A stretch of 64,000 nt of DNA from Desulfovibrio sp. Marseille-P6017. GTDB lineage: Bacteria; Bacillota_A; Clostridia; Peptostreptococcales; Peptostreptococcaceae. Shown here one piece after another: positions 46,174 through 56,187 of the stretch. The translations under genes and the position numbers were made by a program. The notes beneath the pieces are model-generated. The model did no database searches and was not told the DNA's origin. It saw only the letters and a list, made by a program, of their open reading frames with translations. Position 1 is the first letter of the stretch; every line of letters starts with the position of its first letter. Location of the stretch: assembly GCA_900604495.1 (NCBI GenBank), contig UWOR01000010.1, forward strand, positions 1 to 64,000, given 5' to 3'.

Positions 46174-47405
46174 TTTAAAATCACCTTCAAATCACCCTTA
46201 TATTTTAAATCTTCTTTATTCACACTTAGTTGTATCATTTTAGCAGGAAGAGCTTTTTTTATTTGTTTAGATTTTATAATATTTTCATTTTGTAAAATTT
46301 CTATAGTACAATTATCATATGTTTTTTTAACTCTCATAGATAAAATAAAGCTCTCTTTTCCGCTTATTTTTTGAGGTATTGTATAAACAATATTTTCATT
46401 AGTATTAATATTTATATTACATTTTTCTAGTTTATTATCCTCTAAATATTTAGTTAAATTATATGCTAATCTTTCTCCTTCTAAAGATACAAAGTCTACT
46501 AAATCATGTACATGTAGTACATTACCGCATGCAAATATTCCCTCTATATTAGTTTGGTAACTTTCATCAATTATAGCACCTTTGGTTCTATTGTCTAAAT
46601 TTACACCTGCTTTTAAAGATAATTCATTTTCTGGTATAAGACCGACAGATAAAACTAATGTATCGCACTCATAATATTCATCTGTATTAGGAATAATTCT
46701 CATATTTTCATCTACTTTACTTACAGTTACACCCTTTAATCTAGATTTACCATGAATATTGGTTATTGTATAATTTAAATATAGAGGTATATTGAAATCA
46801 TTTAAACATTGCTCAATATTTCTAGATAATCCATTTGCATATGATTGAATTTCAAATACACCTTCAACTTTTGCACCTTCTAAGGTAAATCTTCGAGCCA
46901 TTATTAGTCCAATATCTCCAGAACCTAGTATTATAATTTTTCTACCAACCATTGTATTTTGTAAATTTATATATCTTTGAGCCACACCAGCATTATATAT
47001 TCCTGAAGGTCTACTACCAGGTATGCTTATTGCACCTCTAGACCTTTCTCTACATCCCATAGCTAAAACAATAGCTTTTCCTTTATAAATTTTTAAACCT
47101 TCTTTTGAGGCTACTATTACTCTTTTGTCCGACGTTACATCTATTACAGTTGAATTCGTTATATATTCTATATCTTTATTTATAATTTCATCTATAAATC
47201 TTTGAGCATACTCTGGTCCGCTTAAAGTTTCTTTAAATCTTTCTAAACCAAATCCATCATGAATACATTGTTTTAATATTCCGCCTAAATTTTCTTCTCT
47301 TTCTATAATTATAGAATTGTGTATTCCATATTCTTTTAACTTACATGCTACAGCTAATCCAGCAGGTCCTCCACCAATTATTATCACATCTTTATTTATA
47401 ATCAC
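46170..47405 (-). CDS. FAD/NAD(P)-binding oxidoreductase subunit
   Basis: This is a pyridine nucleotide-disulfide oxidoreductase-fold flavoprotein, 411 aa. The FAD-binding motif GGGPAGLAVA is near the N-terminus, the NAD(P) motif GSGDIG lies near residue 161 and the FAD motif IFACGNVLHVHD near residue 290. It starts on GTG at 47405, overlapping the stop codon of the GlpA-like gene (TAGTG), with AAGGTGA upstream. It likely forms a complex with the GlpA-like protein and DUF1667 that passes electrons from an organic acid or alcohol to NAD or another carrier. Confidence 0.85.
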   Translation of the reverse strand: MIINKDVIIIGGGPAGLAVACKLKEYGIHNSIIIEREENLGGILKQCIHDGFGLERFKETLSGPEYAQRFIDEIINKDIEYITNSTVIDVTSDKRVIVASKEGLKIYKGKAIVLAMGCRERSRGAISIPGSRPSGIYNAGVAQRYINLQNTMVGRKIIILGSGDIGLIMARRFTLEGAKVEGVFEIQSYANGLSRNIEQCLNDFNIPLYLNYTITNIHGKSRLKGVTVSKVDENMRIIPNTDEYYECDTLVLSVGLIPENELSLKAGVNLDNRTKGAIIDESYQTNIEGIFACGNVLHVHDLVDFVSLEGERLAYNLTKYLEDNKLEKCNININTNENIVYTIPQKISGKESFILSMRVKKTYDNCTIEILQNENIIKSKQIKKALPAKMIQLSVNKEDLKYKGDLKVILK

Positions 47406-48862
47406 TATTTTTTCACCTTCCCTATAAACATCTGTGATCCTTTTTTTGAATATAAAATATCTTCTTCTTTTTTATTTTTTATTTCTTTTATTAATTCAAC
47501 TATTCTACCTTCACAGTATCCTCCTTGACAACGCCCCATCATAGCACGAGTTCTATATTTTATACCTGTAACTATATCTACTCCTAGTATATTATTAATA
47601 GCTTCTACTATCTCAGCTTTTGTTATATTCTCACATCTACATATAACTTCTCCATAGTCAGGATTTTCTTTTATTAGTTTTTCTTTTAATTCTATCGATT
47701 TATCTGAAAATGATATGATACCTTTTCTCTTTGGATTAAAATTAAGATTTGCTTCTAAGTGTATATCTTCTTTTAATAATTCAGCTACATATTTTGCTAT
47801 TGGAATTGCACTTGTTAGACCTGGTGACTCTATACCTACTAAATTTATAGTATTTGGATATTTCTTATCTTTTTTTATAATAAAATCTTTATACCCACCT
47901 ATATCCTTACCTACTAATTTAGGTCTAATTCCTGCAAAGTTTCTTATAAAATATTCTTTTTTTATATGTGGAAATATTCGCATTCCATCTTCTATTAACA
48001 TATCCATTACATTTTTAGTAACACTATAATCATCTTTGCTTTTTATATATTCAGAACTAGGACCTATGAACACATTTCCATCTATTGAAGGTGTTAAATG
48101 GATTCCAAGTCCTCCTTCTTTTTCATTTGGAATAGGGTATGCTGGCAGTCTAAGTAAGCTTCCAATTTTTTTATCTAATATAAAGTATTCACCCCTACAT
48201 GGCTTAATTGTATATTCATTTATTCCTAGCATTTTACAAACTTTATCAGAATTTAATCCAGCTGCATTTATTATCCACTTTGTTTTATATCTATTTTTAT
48301 TCGTTCTTATTTCATATATTTCATTTTTCCTCTTAATATCTACTACCTCATTATCAAAATAAAAACTTGCACCGTTTGAACATGCATTTTCAGCTAATGC
48401 TACCGTATATGTAAATGGATTTAAAATACCTGTAGATGGTGAATACATTGCAAAGTTTCCATTTATATTAGGCTCTATTTCTTTAATTTGTTTTTTATTA
48501 ATAATTTCTAATCCAACTACTCCATTTTGTTCTCCTTGTAATTTAAGATTTAAAAGTTTTTCTCTATCTTCTAAGGTAAAACCTACAACTAGTTTTCCAG
48601 TTCTTTTAAATGGTATATCCAATTCTTTAGATACTTTCTCGAAGCTTTTATTACCTTCTACACAAAACTTTGCCATCAATGTACCTGGTTTATTATTAAA
48701 TCCTGCATGCAATACTCCAGAATTTCTTCCACTAGTCTCACAGCATACATCTAACTCTTTTTCTAAAACGCCTATTCTAAGTTTATATCTAGATAACTCT
48801 CTTGCTATAGCACTTCCAATAACTCCAGCACCTATAACAATTACATCATATAAATTCTCCAT
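47405..48862 (-). CDS. GlpA-like FAD-dependent dehydrogenase with [2Fe-2S] domain
   Basis: This is a DAO-superfamily flavoprotein, 485 aa. The N-terminal FAD loop is VIGAGVIGSAIAREL. The C-terminus has a BFD-like [2Fe-2S] domain with CRC and, about 30 residues later, CQGGYC, as in anaerobic glycerol-3-phosphate dehydrogenase GlpA and related 2-hydroxyacid oxidases such as LhgO. It is the first gene of a four-gene operon with the second flavoprotein, DUF1667 and the LarA-like protein. No glpK or glpF is nearby, so a substrate other than glycerol 3-phosphate is quite possible. Confidence 0.87.
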   Translation of the reverse strand: MENLYDVIVIGAGVIGSAIARELSRYKLRIGVLEKELDVCCETSGRNSGVLHAGFNNKPGTLMAKFCVEGNKSFEKVSKELDIPFKRTGKLVVGFTLEDREKLLNLKLQGEQNGVVGLEIINKKQIKEIEPNINGNFAMYSPSTGILNPFTYTVALAENACSNGASFYFDNEVVDIKRKNEIYEIRTNKNRYKTKWIINAAGLNSDKVCKMLGINEYTIKPCRGEYFILDKKIGSLLRLPAYPIPNEKEGGLGIHLTPSIDGNVFIGPSSEYIKSKDDYSVTKNVMDMLIEDGMRIFPHIKKEYFIRNFAGIRPKLVGKDIGGYKDFIIKKDKKYPNTINLVGIESPGLTSAIPIAKYVAELLKEDIHLEANLNFNPKRKGIISFSDKSIELKEKLIKENPDYGEVICRCENITKAEIVEAINNILGVDIVTGIKYRTRAMMGRCQGGYCEGRIVELIKEIKNKKEEDILYSKKGSQMFIGKVKK

Positions 48863-48981
48863 AATACTCCTCCCTACTTTAAATAATAATAATATGTATT
48901 ATTTTTCAATTTAGTCTAAGTATAATATATAATAGATATATATTTTAATTACTTTTTAGAATTTTAGATAAGGAGATTATT

Positions 48982-49593
48982 ATGATAGAAAATATAAAAA
49001 ATAAATTAGAAAATTATAAGCCTTATATAAATGGATTTAAATATATGAAAAGAGCATCTGTTTTACTTCCTATAGTAAAAAAAGATAACTCTTATTATAT
49101 ATTATTTGAAGTTAGATCTAAAAATTTAAAAACTCAACCAAATGAAGTATCTTTTCCTGGAGGAAAAATTGAATCTTACGAAAATCCTATGGATGCAGCT
49201 ATTAGGGAAACTTGTGAGGAACTGGGTACTAATCCTAATAATATTCAAATTATTTCTCAACTTGATTTATTAGTAACACACATGAATATAATTATTCACC
49301 CTTATATAGGAATATTAAATGATATCGATAATCTTAATATAAATAGAGATGAAGTAGACCATACATTCTTAGTTCCAATAATTTATTTACTTAATAATGA
49401 TCCAACTTATTATAAAAATAAAATTAAAGTTACACCAGATGATAATTTTCCATACGATATAATTCCAAATAAAGAAAATTATAAATTTCAAGAAAGTAAT
49501 TATACTGTTATATTTTATAAATATGAAAATTATGTAATATGGGGGATGACTGCTAGAATATTGGAGAATTTTTTAAAAATAATTAAAGAATAA
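48982..49593 (+). CDS. Nudix hydrolase, CoA pyrophosphatase-like
   Basis: This 203-aa hydrolase carries a full Nudix box (FPGGKIESYENPMDAAIRET followed by CEELGT; pattern GX5EX7REUXEEXGU). The preceding text NEVSFPGGK fits the CoA pyrophosphatase (NudL/YeaB) subfamily, which splits CoA into 3',5'-ADP and 4'-phosphopantetheine. The ATG at 48982 has AAGGAGA upstream. It is divergent from the flavoprotein operon and ends at a terminator. Substrate is predicted from subfamily only. Confidence 0.88.
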   Translation: MIENIKNKLENYKPYINGFKYMKRASVLLPIVKKDNSYYILFEVRSKNLKTQPNEVSFPGGKIESYENPMDAAIRETCEELGTNPNNIQIISQLDLLVTHMNIIIHPYIGILNDIDNLNINRDEVDHTFLVPIIYLLNNDPTYYKNKIKVTPDDNFPYDIIPNKENYKFQESNYTVIFYKYENYVIWGMTARILENFLKIIKE

Positions 49594-49597
49594 ATAA

Positions 49598-49623
49598 GAG
49601 CCTCAAATTTATGAGGCTTTTAT
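49598..49623. terminator. Terminator between convergent Nudix and glycosyltransferase genes
   Basis: A short GC-rich stem (agcctca 49599-49605 with tgaggct 49612-49618) is followed by TTTT. It overlaps the last codons of the convergent glycosyltransferase gene. Confidence 0.75.
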
Positions 49624-50399
49624 AATATATTTCTATATGGATTTATTTCTTTTTCTTTTGCATAAGCTATTTCTTTACCAAATATAGCTCTTAGCTTTAT
49701 CTCTTCTTCATTATTTCCAGGTGAACTGGATATTCCTCCATATCTATGACATACAAGTACCTTATCTATAAAATGTATATTACAACCTTGTCTACTAAGC
49801 GATAGATATCTAGGATAATCTTCTAACAATGTATAATCTTCATCATAATATCCATATTTATTTATAAGCTCTCTTTGATAAGAAAATCCAGGTCCAACTA
49901 AAAAATTCCTATTACATAATAATTTAAATAAATTCAGTGGAGGATTATTATTAACATAATCCATAGTACACCTATCCGGATAATATTCTCCTGATTTTGT
50001 CATATCTATATTGCACCATTCTAAAAAACCAGTTATAGCTAACGCATTTGTTTTATTAAAACAATTAACAACTGAAGTGATTACCGTATTATCATGTAAT
50101 TTATCATCGCATGCTAGATTCATCATATATTTACCACTAGATATACTTATTGCTTTATTTAAATTTTTTATTATGCCTAAGTTTTTCTCATTTCTATTTA
50201 TGGTTACTTTGCTTATATTAATTCTTTTATTATCGTTTATATATTTGTTTATTAAATTTATATTAAAATCTTTTGAGCTATCATCAGTTATTAGTAGTTC
50301 TATATTTGAATAATCCTGCTCTAAAACAGAATCTACACACTCTTTTAAGTATTGTAAGTTATTGTATGCATATATTATTACTGTAAATAACTCATTCAT
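49620..50399 (-). CDS. Family 2 glycosyltransferase
   Basis: This is a GT-A fold glycosyltransferase of 259 aa. The N-terminal FTVIIYAYNNLQYLKECVDSV is typical, with nucleotide-sugar contact ITDDSS and a CDDKLHD segment in the DxD position. It lacks a membrane anchor. It stands alone, away from any capsule or wall polysaccharide cluster, so its acceptor is unknown. The Asn-rich text and low GC are like the neighbours. The ATG follows AAGGAGA. Confidence 0.88.
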   Translation of the reverse strand: MNELFTVIIYAYNNLQYLKECVDSVLEQDYSNIELLITDDSSKDFNINLINKYINDNKRINISKVTINRNEKNLGIIKNLNKAISISSGKYMMNLACDDKLHDNTVITSVVNCFNKTNALAITGFLEWCNIDMTKSGEYYPDRCTMDYVNNNPPLNLFKLLCNRNFLVGPGFSYQRELINKYGYYDEDYTLLEDYPRYLSLSRQGCNIHFIDKVLVCHRYGGISSSPGNNEEEIKLRAIFGKEIAYAKEKEINPYRNIL

Positions 50400-50497
50400 A
50401 TTTAATCTCCTTCAAATTTTAATTACAAAGTAGTATACTATATTTTATTAAAAAATACTTTTTTTGTTCTTTATCTATATAAATTTTTCAAATAAAA

Positions 50498-50530
50498 ATA
50501 AGCTATAATAAAATTAATATCATAGCTTAT
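50498..50530 (-). terminator. Terminator of miaB
   Basis: A 9-bp stem (ataagctat 50498-50506 with atagcttat 50522-50530) is followed on the minus strand by TTTTTATTTG. It lies 21 bases past the miaB stop codon. Confidence 0.75.
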
Positions 50531-50550
50531 CTTTTCATTTAAATATTAAA

Positions 50551-51981
50551 TTATATTTCTCTTCCTATTAAAGAGAATCCTGTTACATCTACGATTTCAA
50601 CGTTTATTAACTTTCCTACTAAATCTTCACTAGTAGCATCAAAGTTAACAAGTTTATTTTGTCTAGTTCTTCCCATAAATCTATTATCATCAGTTTTACT
50701 TTTACCTTCAACTAAAACTTCAACTACTTTACCTTTATAGCTTTGATTTATCTCTGCCACTATTTCATTGACCTTATTTAATACTCTATTAAATCTTTCA
50801 TGTTTAATGTCTTCAGGTATTTGATTTTCCATTTCTGCAGCTGGAGTACCTTTTCTTTTAGAATATATAAATGTAAATGCAGAATCGTATCTTACTTTTT
50901 CTACTACATCTATTGTATCTAATAAGTCTTCTTCTGTCTCACCTGGGAATCCTATCATTAAATCAGTAGAAAATGCTATACCTGGAACTTCTTTTTTAGC
51001 TTTTTCTATTATATCTAAGTATTGCTCTTTAGTATAATGTCTGTTCATCTTTTTAAGTAATGAACTACTTCCACATTGTACTGGTAAATGTAAGAATTCA
51101 CATACTTTATTACAATCTCTCATTGCATATATAACTTCATCAGATATATCTTTAGGGTGAGAAGTCATAAATCTTATTCTTTCTAATCCTTCTATTTCAT
51201 TTACTATTCTTAGTAACTCTGCAAATGTCATAGGGTTTTCTAATGTTTTACCATAAGAGTCAACATTTTGTCCTAATAATGTAATTTCTTTTGTACCATT
51301 TTCAACTAATTCTTTTATCTCATTTATTATATCTTCTGGTGTTCTACTTCTTTCTCTTCCTCTAGTGTAAGGAACTATGCAGTAAGTACAGAAATTATTA
51401 CATCCATACATTATATTAACAAATGCTTTTAACTCAAATTTTCTATTACTTTTAAGACCCTCTACAACTTCTCCATCAACATCCCATACATCAACTAATA
51501 TTTTTTCAGATTCCATTGACTTAGTTAATAATTCTGGGAATTTATATAAGTTGTGCGTTCCAAACACTAGATCTACATGTTTATATTTAGATTTTATTTC
51601 TTTAACAACATGAGGCTGTTGCATCATACATCCACATACAGCTATTTTTAAATCAGGATTCTTTCTTTTAGCTAACTTTAAGTGACCTAAATTCCCGAAT
51701 ACTTTTAGTTCAGCATTTTCTCTTACTGCACATGTATTATATATTATTAAGTCACATTCATCTACCATCATACCTTGCTCATAACCCATACTATCTAACA
51801 TAGCACATAATTTTTCTGAATCATGTTCATTCATTTGACATCCAAAGGTTTGAATTATATATTTAGGCTTTACTTGATGTATAGCGTAATATCTTGAATT
51901 TTGCTCTGCTATTGCTTCTATAAATCTATCTTGTTCCTCTATTTTTTCTATAGGAACTTGTACTTGTTTTCTCTTTGACAA
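50551..51981 (-). CDS. miaB: tRNA-2-methylthio-N6-dimethylallyladenosine synthase MiaB
   Basis: This is a radical SAM methylthiotransferase acting on A37 after MiaA, 476 aa. The N-terminal UPF0004 domain begins [17 protein letters not shown] and has the auxiliary cluster Cys residues. The radical SAM motif [10 protein letters not shown] is near residue 189-198, and a C-terminal TRAM domain (VLVEGKSK...[13 protein letters not shown]) binds tRNA. The ATG is preceded by AGGAGG. miaA is in the same window, at 14964. Confidence 0.97.
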   Translation of the reverse strand: MSKRKQVQVPIEKIEEQDRFIEAIAEQNSRYYAIHQVKPKYIIQTFGCQMNEHDSEKLCAMLDSMGYEQGMMVDECDLIIYNTCAVRENAELKVFGNLGHLKLAKRKNPDLKIAVCGCMMQQPHVVKEIKSKYKHVDLVFGTHNLYKFPELLTKSMESEKILVDVWDVDGEVVEGLKSNRKFELKAFVNIMYGCNNFCTYCIVPYTRGRERSRTPEDIINEIKELVENGTKEITLLGQNVDSYGKTLENPMTFAELLRIVNEIEGLERIRFMTSHPKDISDEVIYAMRDCNKVCEFLHLPVQCGSSSLLKKMNRHYTKEQYLDIIEKAKKEVPGIAFSTDLMIGFPGETEEDLLDTIDVVEKVRYDSAFTFIYSKRKGTPAAEMENQIPEDIKHERFNRVLNKVNEIVAEINQSYKGKVVEVLVEGKSKTDDNRFMGRTRQNKLVNFDATSEDLVGKLINVEIVDVTGFSLIGREI

Positions 51982-52174
51982 AGTTGATTCCTCCTAACGG
52001 TATTGCTATTTATTATAGATAAAAATAATTATATCAAATTAAAATAAATTTTTAAAGATATTAGTTAAATATATCTTTTATATAAAAAAATAAACTTCTA
52101 TTTTAAAGAATTATATTTTTTATTTTAGGAATAATAAATAAGATAATACGGTTATTTATAAAAGGAGATATATA

Positions 52175-52825
52175 ATGTTAGTAGTTTTAGTAAGAAGTAT
52201 TTTACTTTATATTGCTGTTTTAATTTCCTTAAGGGTTATGGGGAAGGGTGAAATAGCAGAAATGAATTCTTATGATCTTGTTATAACTCTACTTATAGCT
52301 GATGTAGTTTCAATGCCTATGGAGAATAATAGTATACCTTTAATTAATGGTATAGCTAGTTTGACAGGACTAGTGTTGATGCAAACAATTATCTCTTATC
52401 TTTCCTTAAAAAGTAGGAGATTTAATTCTTTTCTAAGTGGGAAACCATCAATTTTAATAAATAAAGGAAAAATAGATGTAAAAGAGTTAAAAAGGGAAAG
52501 AATAAGTATTGATGAACTTTTAGAACAACTAAGAATTCAAGGATATTTTAATTTAAAAGATGTTCAATATGCTATTTTAGAAACTGATGGTAATTTAAGT
52601 GTTGTGCCTACACCTACATATAACTCAACACCTTCAATTTCATTTAATCACTTGCCTCTTCCATTAATTATAGATGGGAAAATTATAAACAATAGTTTGA
52701 AGTCTATTAATAAAAATGAAAAATGGCTAAAAGGATTAGTTAAATCTAATCATATTGACAATATTTCAAATGTTCTTATATGTATTTTAGATGAGTATGA
52801 TAAAATTTTCATTCAGACAAAATAA
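52175..52825 (+). CDS. DUF421 (YetF-type) membrane protein
   Basis: This 216-aa protein has an N-terminal membrane region of about three helices (residues 1 to about 80), then a soluble YetF domain. The landmarks are LRVMGKGEIAEMNSYDLVITLLIADVVSMP and SGKPSILINKGKID. YetF proteins are linked to sporulation and stress responses in Bacillus, but their biochemical role is unknown. The ATG has AAAGGAGA upstream. The gene is followed 28 bases later by a DUF4363 gene, a standard pair in clostridia, so the two probably act together. Confidence 0.88.
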   Translation: MLVVLVRSILLYIAVLISLRVMGKGEIAEMNSYDLVITLLIADVVSMPMENNSIPLINGIASLTGLVLMQTIISYLSLKSRRFNSFLSGKPSILINKGKIDVKELKRERISIDELLEQLRIQGYFNLKDVQYAILETDGNLSVVPTPTYNSTPSISFNHLPLPLIIDGKIINNSLKSINKNEKWLKGLVKSNHIDNISNVLICILDEYDKIFIQTK

Positions 52826-52853
52826 AAAATCAATCTTAATGGAGTTTATATAA

Positions 52854-53234
52854 ATGAGATCTTTAATTTGTGTTTTAATTTGGACAATTTGTTTTGTATC
52901 CTTTGGTACATATACCAATAATGAAGTTAACCAATTTACAAATAAATATGAAGAAAATATTTCTGTAATAGAATCATTAATAGAAAATGATAATTGGAAT
53001 GAAGCCAAAGAGGAGTTAACTTCTTTTTCTAAAAACTATCATAATGAAAAAGACATTTGGTATAAATTATTAGACCATACTTATTTTGATGATATTTGCT
53101 TGTATATGAATATATTAGATAAATCTATATTAGATCAAAATAAAGTTAAATCATTTGAAGAGATAGAAAAAATAAAAATAACATTAAATAATATATTAGA
53201 AAGTGGGGCATTTGATCTTAACCATATATTCTAA
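52854..53234 (+). CDS. DUF4363 protein
   Basis: This 126-aa protein has one N-terminal hydrophobic segment (residues 2 to about 20), which should anchor it or serve as a signal, and an acidic helical domain outside (IESLIENDNWNEAKEELTSF). DUF4363 genes regularly follow DUF421 genes in clostridia. The role is unknown. The start has AATGGAG upstream, and a terminator follows at 53244. Confidence 0.8.
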   Translation: MRSLICVLIWTICFVSFGTYTNNEVNQFTNKYEENISVIESLIENDNWNEAKEELTSFSKNYHNEKDIWYKLLDHTYFDDICLYMNILDKSILDQNKVKSFEEIEKIKITLNNILESGAFDLNHIF

Positions 53235-53243
53235 TATATAAAT

Positions 53244-53275
53244 AGGAGATGATATTTAATTCATCTCCTTTCTTT
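53244..53275 (+). terminator. Terminator after the DUF421-DUF4363 pair
   Basis: The stem aggagatga / tcatctcct (53244-53252 with 53261-53269) is followed by TTCTTTT. It stands 10 bases after the DUF4363 stop codon. Confidence 0.8.
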
Positions 53276-53302
53276 TGATTAATCGTCTATTATTATATTT
53301 TT

Positions 53303-53695
53303 TTATTTCATAGCATCTATTTTTAATGGTAATGTGAATAAATTTATAAATCCATCTGCATCTTTATGATCATAAAGCTCACTTTCTCCAAAAGATGAAA
53401 TATCTTTATCATAAAGTGATAATTTTGCAAATATACCCGCTGGCTTTATATCTCAAGTATATTATGTGCTTCATATAAAATAGTTCCACCTGGTGTTTCA
53501 TATATTCCTCTAGATTTCATAACTACCAATCTATTTTCCAATATATCTATAACCCCCGATTCCATGTTTAGATCCTACTTTATCTAAAGTATAAATTAAC
53601 TCAACAGGACTTAGTTCTTCTTCATTTACTTTTTTAGGTATACCTTTTTCAAAATATATATCTATATATTCACTTTTATCACATTTAAAGTTAAT
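53303..53695 (-). pseudogene. argG: argG relic (argininosuccinate synthase, collapsed)
   Basis: On the minus strand, frames read IYFEKGIPKKVNEEELSPVE, then KHGIG, and after a one-base shift [20 protein letters not shown] followed by GGTILYEAH. After a junction they read [20 protein letters not shown] followed by [11 protein letters not shown] to a stop at 53303. All are argininosuccinate synthase text in correct order. The N-terminal ATP-binding half and a large piece before the C-terminus are missing. The extra base near 53556 (CGGGGGTT) adds a frameshift. The relic still lies behind an arginine-type T-box. Confidence 0.85.
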
Positions 53696-53700
53696 AAAAA

Positions 53701-53922
53701 ACTATTAGTTAAATAACTAAGAGGCGAATTTACGCGGTACCACTCTAATTAATAAGTTAAACTTATCCACTCTTTCTCTTAAGGCCAGATATTCCTACTA
53801 ATTTACTAACTAATTCAAATAGTATCCTCCAAAGCTCTTTTCACATATACCCTTTTATTAGGCTTCCACCATCCCTAACTCTCTATAAATTAAATATAAG
53901 CTACTTTCTTTTTCATAGAATT
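53701..53922 (-). promoter_or_regulatory. T-box leader, specifier AGA (arginine), in front of the argG relic
   Basis: On the minus strand the distal stem I elements AGAGAG and GGTG occur around 53882-53864. The specifier loop reads GAA-A-AGA-G, placing an Arg codon at 53838-53836. The T-box core AGAGTGGTACCGCGT is at 53746-53732. The terminator stem is poor (TTAGTTA / TAACTAA at 53720-53704 region, then a T-run), which may mean the leader is also decaying. The Arg specifier agrees with the argG relic downstream. Confidence 0.87.
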
Positions 53923-53998
53923 TAATATATAAACTTTTATATGATTCAATAGTAAAACACATTAAATTCTATGTCAATTTTATAAATTACTTTATATA

Positions 53999-54736
53999 TT
54001 AATACTTGACTTTATATAAAAATAATCCTTTTGAAGGAGCTGTATCTGAAGCAAAAGCTCTATTTTTTATATCTAACATTTCTTTAATATCTTGTGGTGT
54101 TTTTCTTTTTAATCCAACATCTATTAGCGCACCAGATATAATCCTTACCATATTATATAAGAATCCATTTCCTTCTATATAAATTTCTATTAATCTATTA
54201 TTTTCTTGTATTTCTATAGAGTAAATCTCTCTTACATTACTTTTCTTTTTAGATTTTGAAGAAGCAAAACTAGTAAAGTCATGTTCACCTATTAAGAATT
54301 TACTTGCTTCTTTCATTAAATTTAAATCAAGCTCTTTATCTACATGGTAGGAATATTTTCTGTTAAATGTATTATGAAATTTATTATTATCTATTCTATA
54401 TAAATACACTTTAGATTTTGCATTATATCTGGAGTGGAATCTTTCTCCAACTTCTTCTATATTTCTTATAACTATATCTTCCGGTAAATACTCATATAAA
54501 TATTTTTGTATTTTTTCAATAGAGTCTGTTATATTTGTTTTAAAATTTACAACTTGTCCGTATGAATGAACTCCCATATCAGTTCTTCCAGAACCTATTA
54601 TTTCAATTTCTTCATTGGCCATCTTAGAAAGTACTGATTCAATTTTCCCTTGTATAGTCATGTCATTATCTTTTAATCTTTGGAATCCTTTATATCTAGA
54701 TCCATCATACTCTACTATCATTTTTATATTTCTCAT
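53999..54736 (-). CDS. truA: tRNA pseudouridine synthase TruA
   Basis: It makes pseudouridine at positions 38-40 of tRNA anticodon stems, 245 aa. The catalytic Asp is in GSGRTDMGVHSYGQ (near residue 52). Other family text is YDGSRYKGFQR, FHSRYNAKSKVYLYRI and GNGFLYNMVRII. It lies 25 bases downstream of the decayed histidine kinase gene on the same strand. The ATG follows a GAGG site. Confidence 0.96.
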   Translation of the reverse strand: MRNIKMIVEYDGSRYKGFQRLKDNDMTIQGKIESVLSKMANEEIEIIGSGRTDMGVHSYGQVVNFKTNITDSIEKIQKYLYEYLPEDIVIRNIEEVGERFHSRYNAKSKVYLYRIDNNKFHNTFNRKYSYHVDKELDLNLMKEASKFLIGEHDFTSFASSKSKKKSNVREIYSIEIQENNRLIEIYIEGNGFLYNMVRIISGALIDVGLKRKTPQDIKEMLDIKNRAFASDTAPSKGLFLYKVKY

Positions 54737-54761
54737 ATTAATCCTCTTTTATCTCAATCTA

Positions 54762-56185
54762 TTAAATAGATTCAAGTATTTTATTTTTTAAAGTAAATGT
54801 AATTGTAGTACCTACGTCCTTTTTACTTTCTATATTTATCTTTCCACCATGAAGCTTTACTATCTCATTACTTATAGCTAATCCTAATCCACTTCCAGAT
54901 TTATGGAAATCCTCTTGGAAAAACTTTTCTAAAACTTTTTCTAGATTTTCTTCTTTTATTCCAGATCCAGTATCCTTAACTTTTATAGTTGTAAATTCTT
55001 CATTTTGTGATACTATTATCTCTATATATCCATCCGGAGGTGTGAATTTAATTGCATTTTGAACTAAATTTATTAAAACTTGTCTTAGCCTATTCTTATC
55101 ACCTTGAATATTTATAATTTCTTGAACTTCAAAACTTGCACTTAAGTTTATATTATTTTCTATAGCTTTAACTTTTAATTGATTTACTACACCTTTTGTT
55201 AAAGCCTCTATATCAACCATATCTATTTGTAACCTTATTCGATCTGATGATAATCGAGAAAAATCTAATAATTCTTCTACCAGTTTTATAAGTCTTTCTG
55301 TTTCATCTTGAATTATTCCAAGACCTAAGTCTAGCTCATCCTTACTTATATTTTCATATCCTAGCGTTTCACTCCATCCCTTTATAGATGTAAGTGGTGT
55401 TCTTAACTCATGAGATATAGAAGATATAAATTCTTCTTTAAGTCTTCTTGTTTTATCTATTTCACCAGCCATATGCTCAAAAGTTTGTGCCAAATCACCA
55501 ATTTCGTCATTTCTAATTTTATTATTTTTTAACTTAATATTATAATTTCCATGAGCAAGTTCATTTGCAAATTCTTTTAATTCTCTAAGGGGTTGAGTTA
55601 AACTTTCGGCAAATCTAAGGCTTATTGATATTGTTATTAACAATATAAAAATTCCAGCTAAAATAAGCCCTAACGCTATTTTAAATATAGTTGTATCTAT
55701 GGCATTTAATGAAACTGTAAATCTTGCAACACCTTCTATAACATTGTTAACTTTTAAGGGTACTGATACACTCATTAAATGCTCGTTAGTCTCAGGTATT
55801 CTATATGTATATGGAGTTAATGTACTAGCATCAGCTAAAGCTCTATTTACATCATCATAATTAACCTTTTATTAGTCTTTATTCCATATTGATCTATTAT
55901 CATTATTTTATTTTTATCTATTATTTGAACAGCAAATTTAGAATTAGTCTTCATGTTCCTTTTCAATATTTATTATTTTATTTCAAAACTACTAGACTCA
56001 TTTGATATACTTGAATAAGTTTCTCTTGTAAATGTTGAATAACTAGTTAATGATTGTTTTACAGAGTCGTAATAATAGTTTTGTATATTAAAAATAAATA
56101 ACCCTTCGAATAAGACTATAGTTATAATAATTATAGTAAAGTAGTATTTAATTATTCTTCTTCTAAGCCCCTCAAAATGTAACAC
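54762..56185 (-). pseudogene. Sensor histidine kinase, disrupted in the sensor region
   Basis: The N-terminal part (ATG 56185, one membrane helix, then an extracellular stretch) reads 70 codons and stops. The C-terminal part (open from about 55870) has a second membrane helix, HAMP, HisKA with ISSISHELRTPLTSIKGW and a full HATPase (NLVQNAIKFTPPDG, DTGSGIKEEN). Between them, 55975-55860 contains sensor-like text (KFAVQIIDKNKIMIIDQYGI) but needs at least two or three small frame changes to join. It is downstream of an intact OmpR-type regulator gene. The kinase is probably non-functional as given. Confidence 0.8.
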
Positions 56186-56187
56186 TA

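Noticed and set aside
53701..53922. T-box driving truA
   Set aside because: truA lies upstream of this leader on the same strand, so the leader points away from it and toward the argG relic.
55973..56185. Independent 70-aa membrane protein gene
   Set aside because: It is the N-terminal fragment of the split histidine kinase, sharing position, strand and sensor-type topology.
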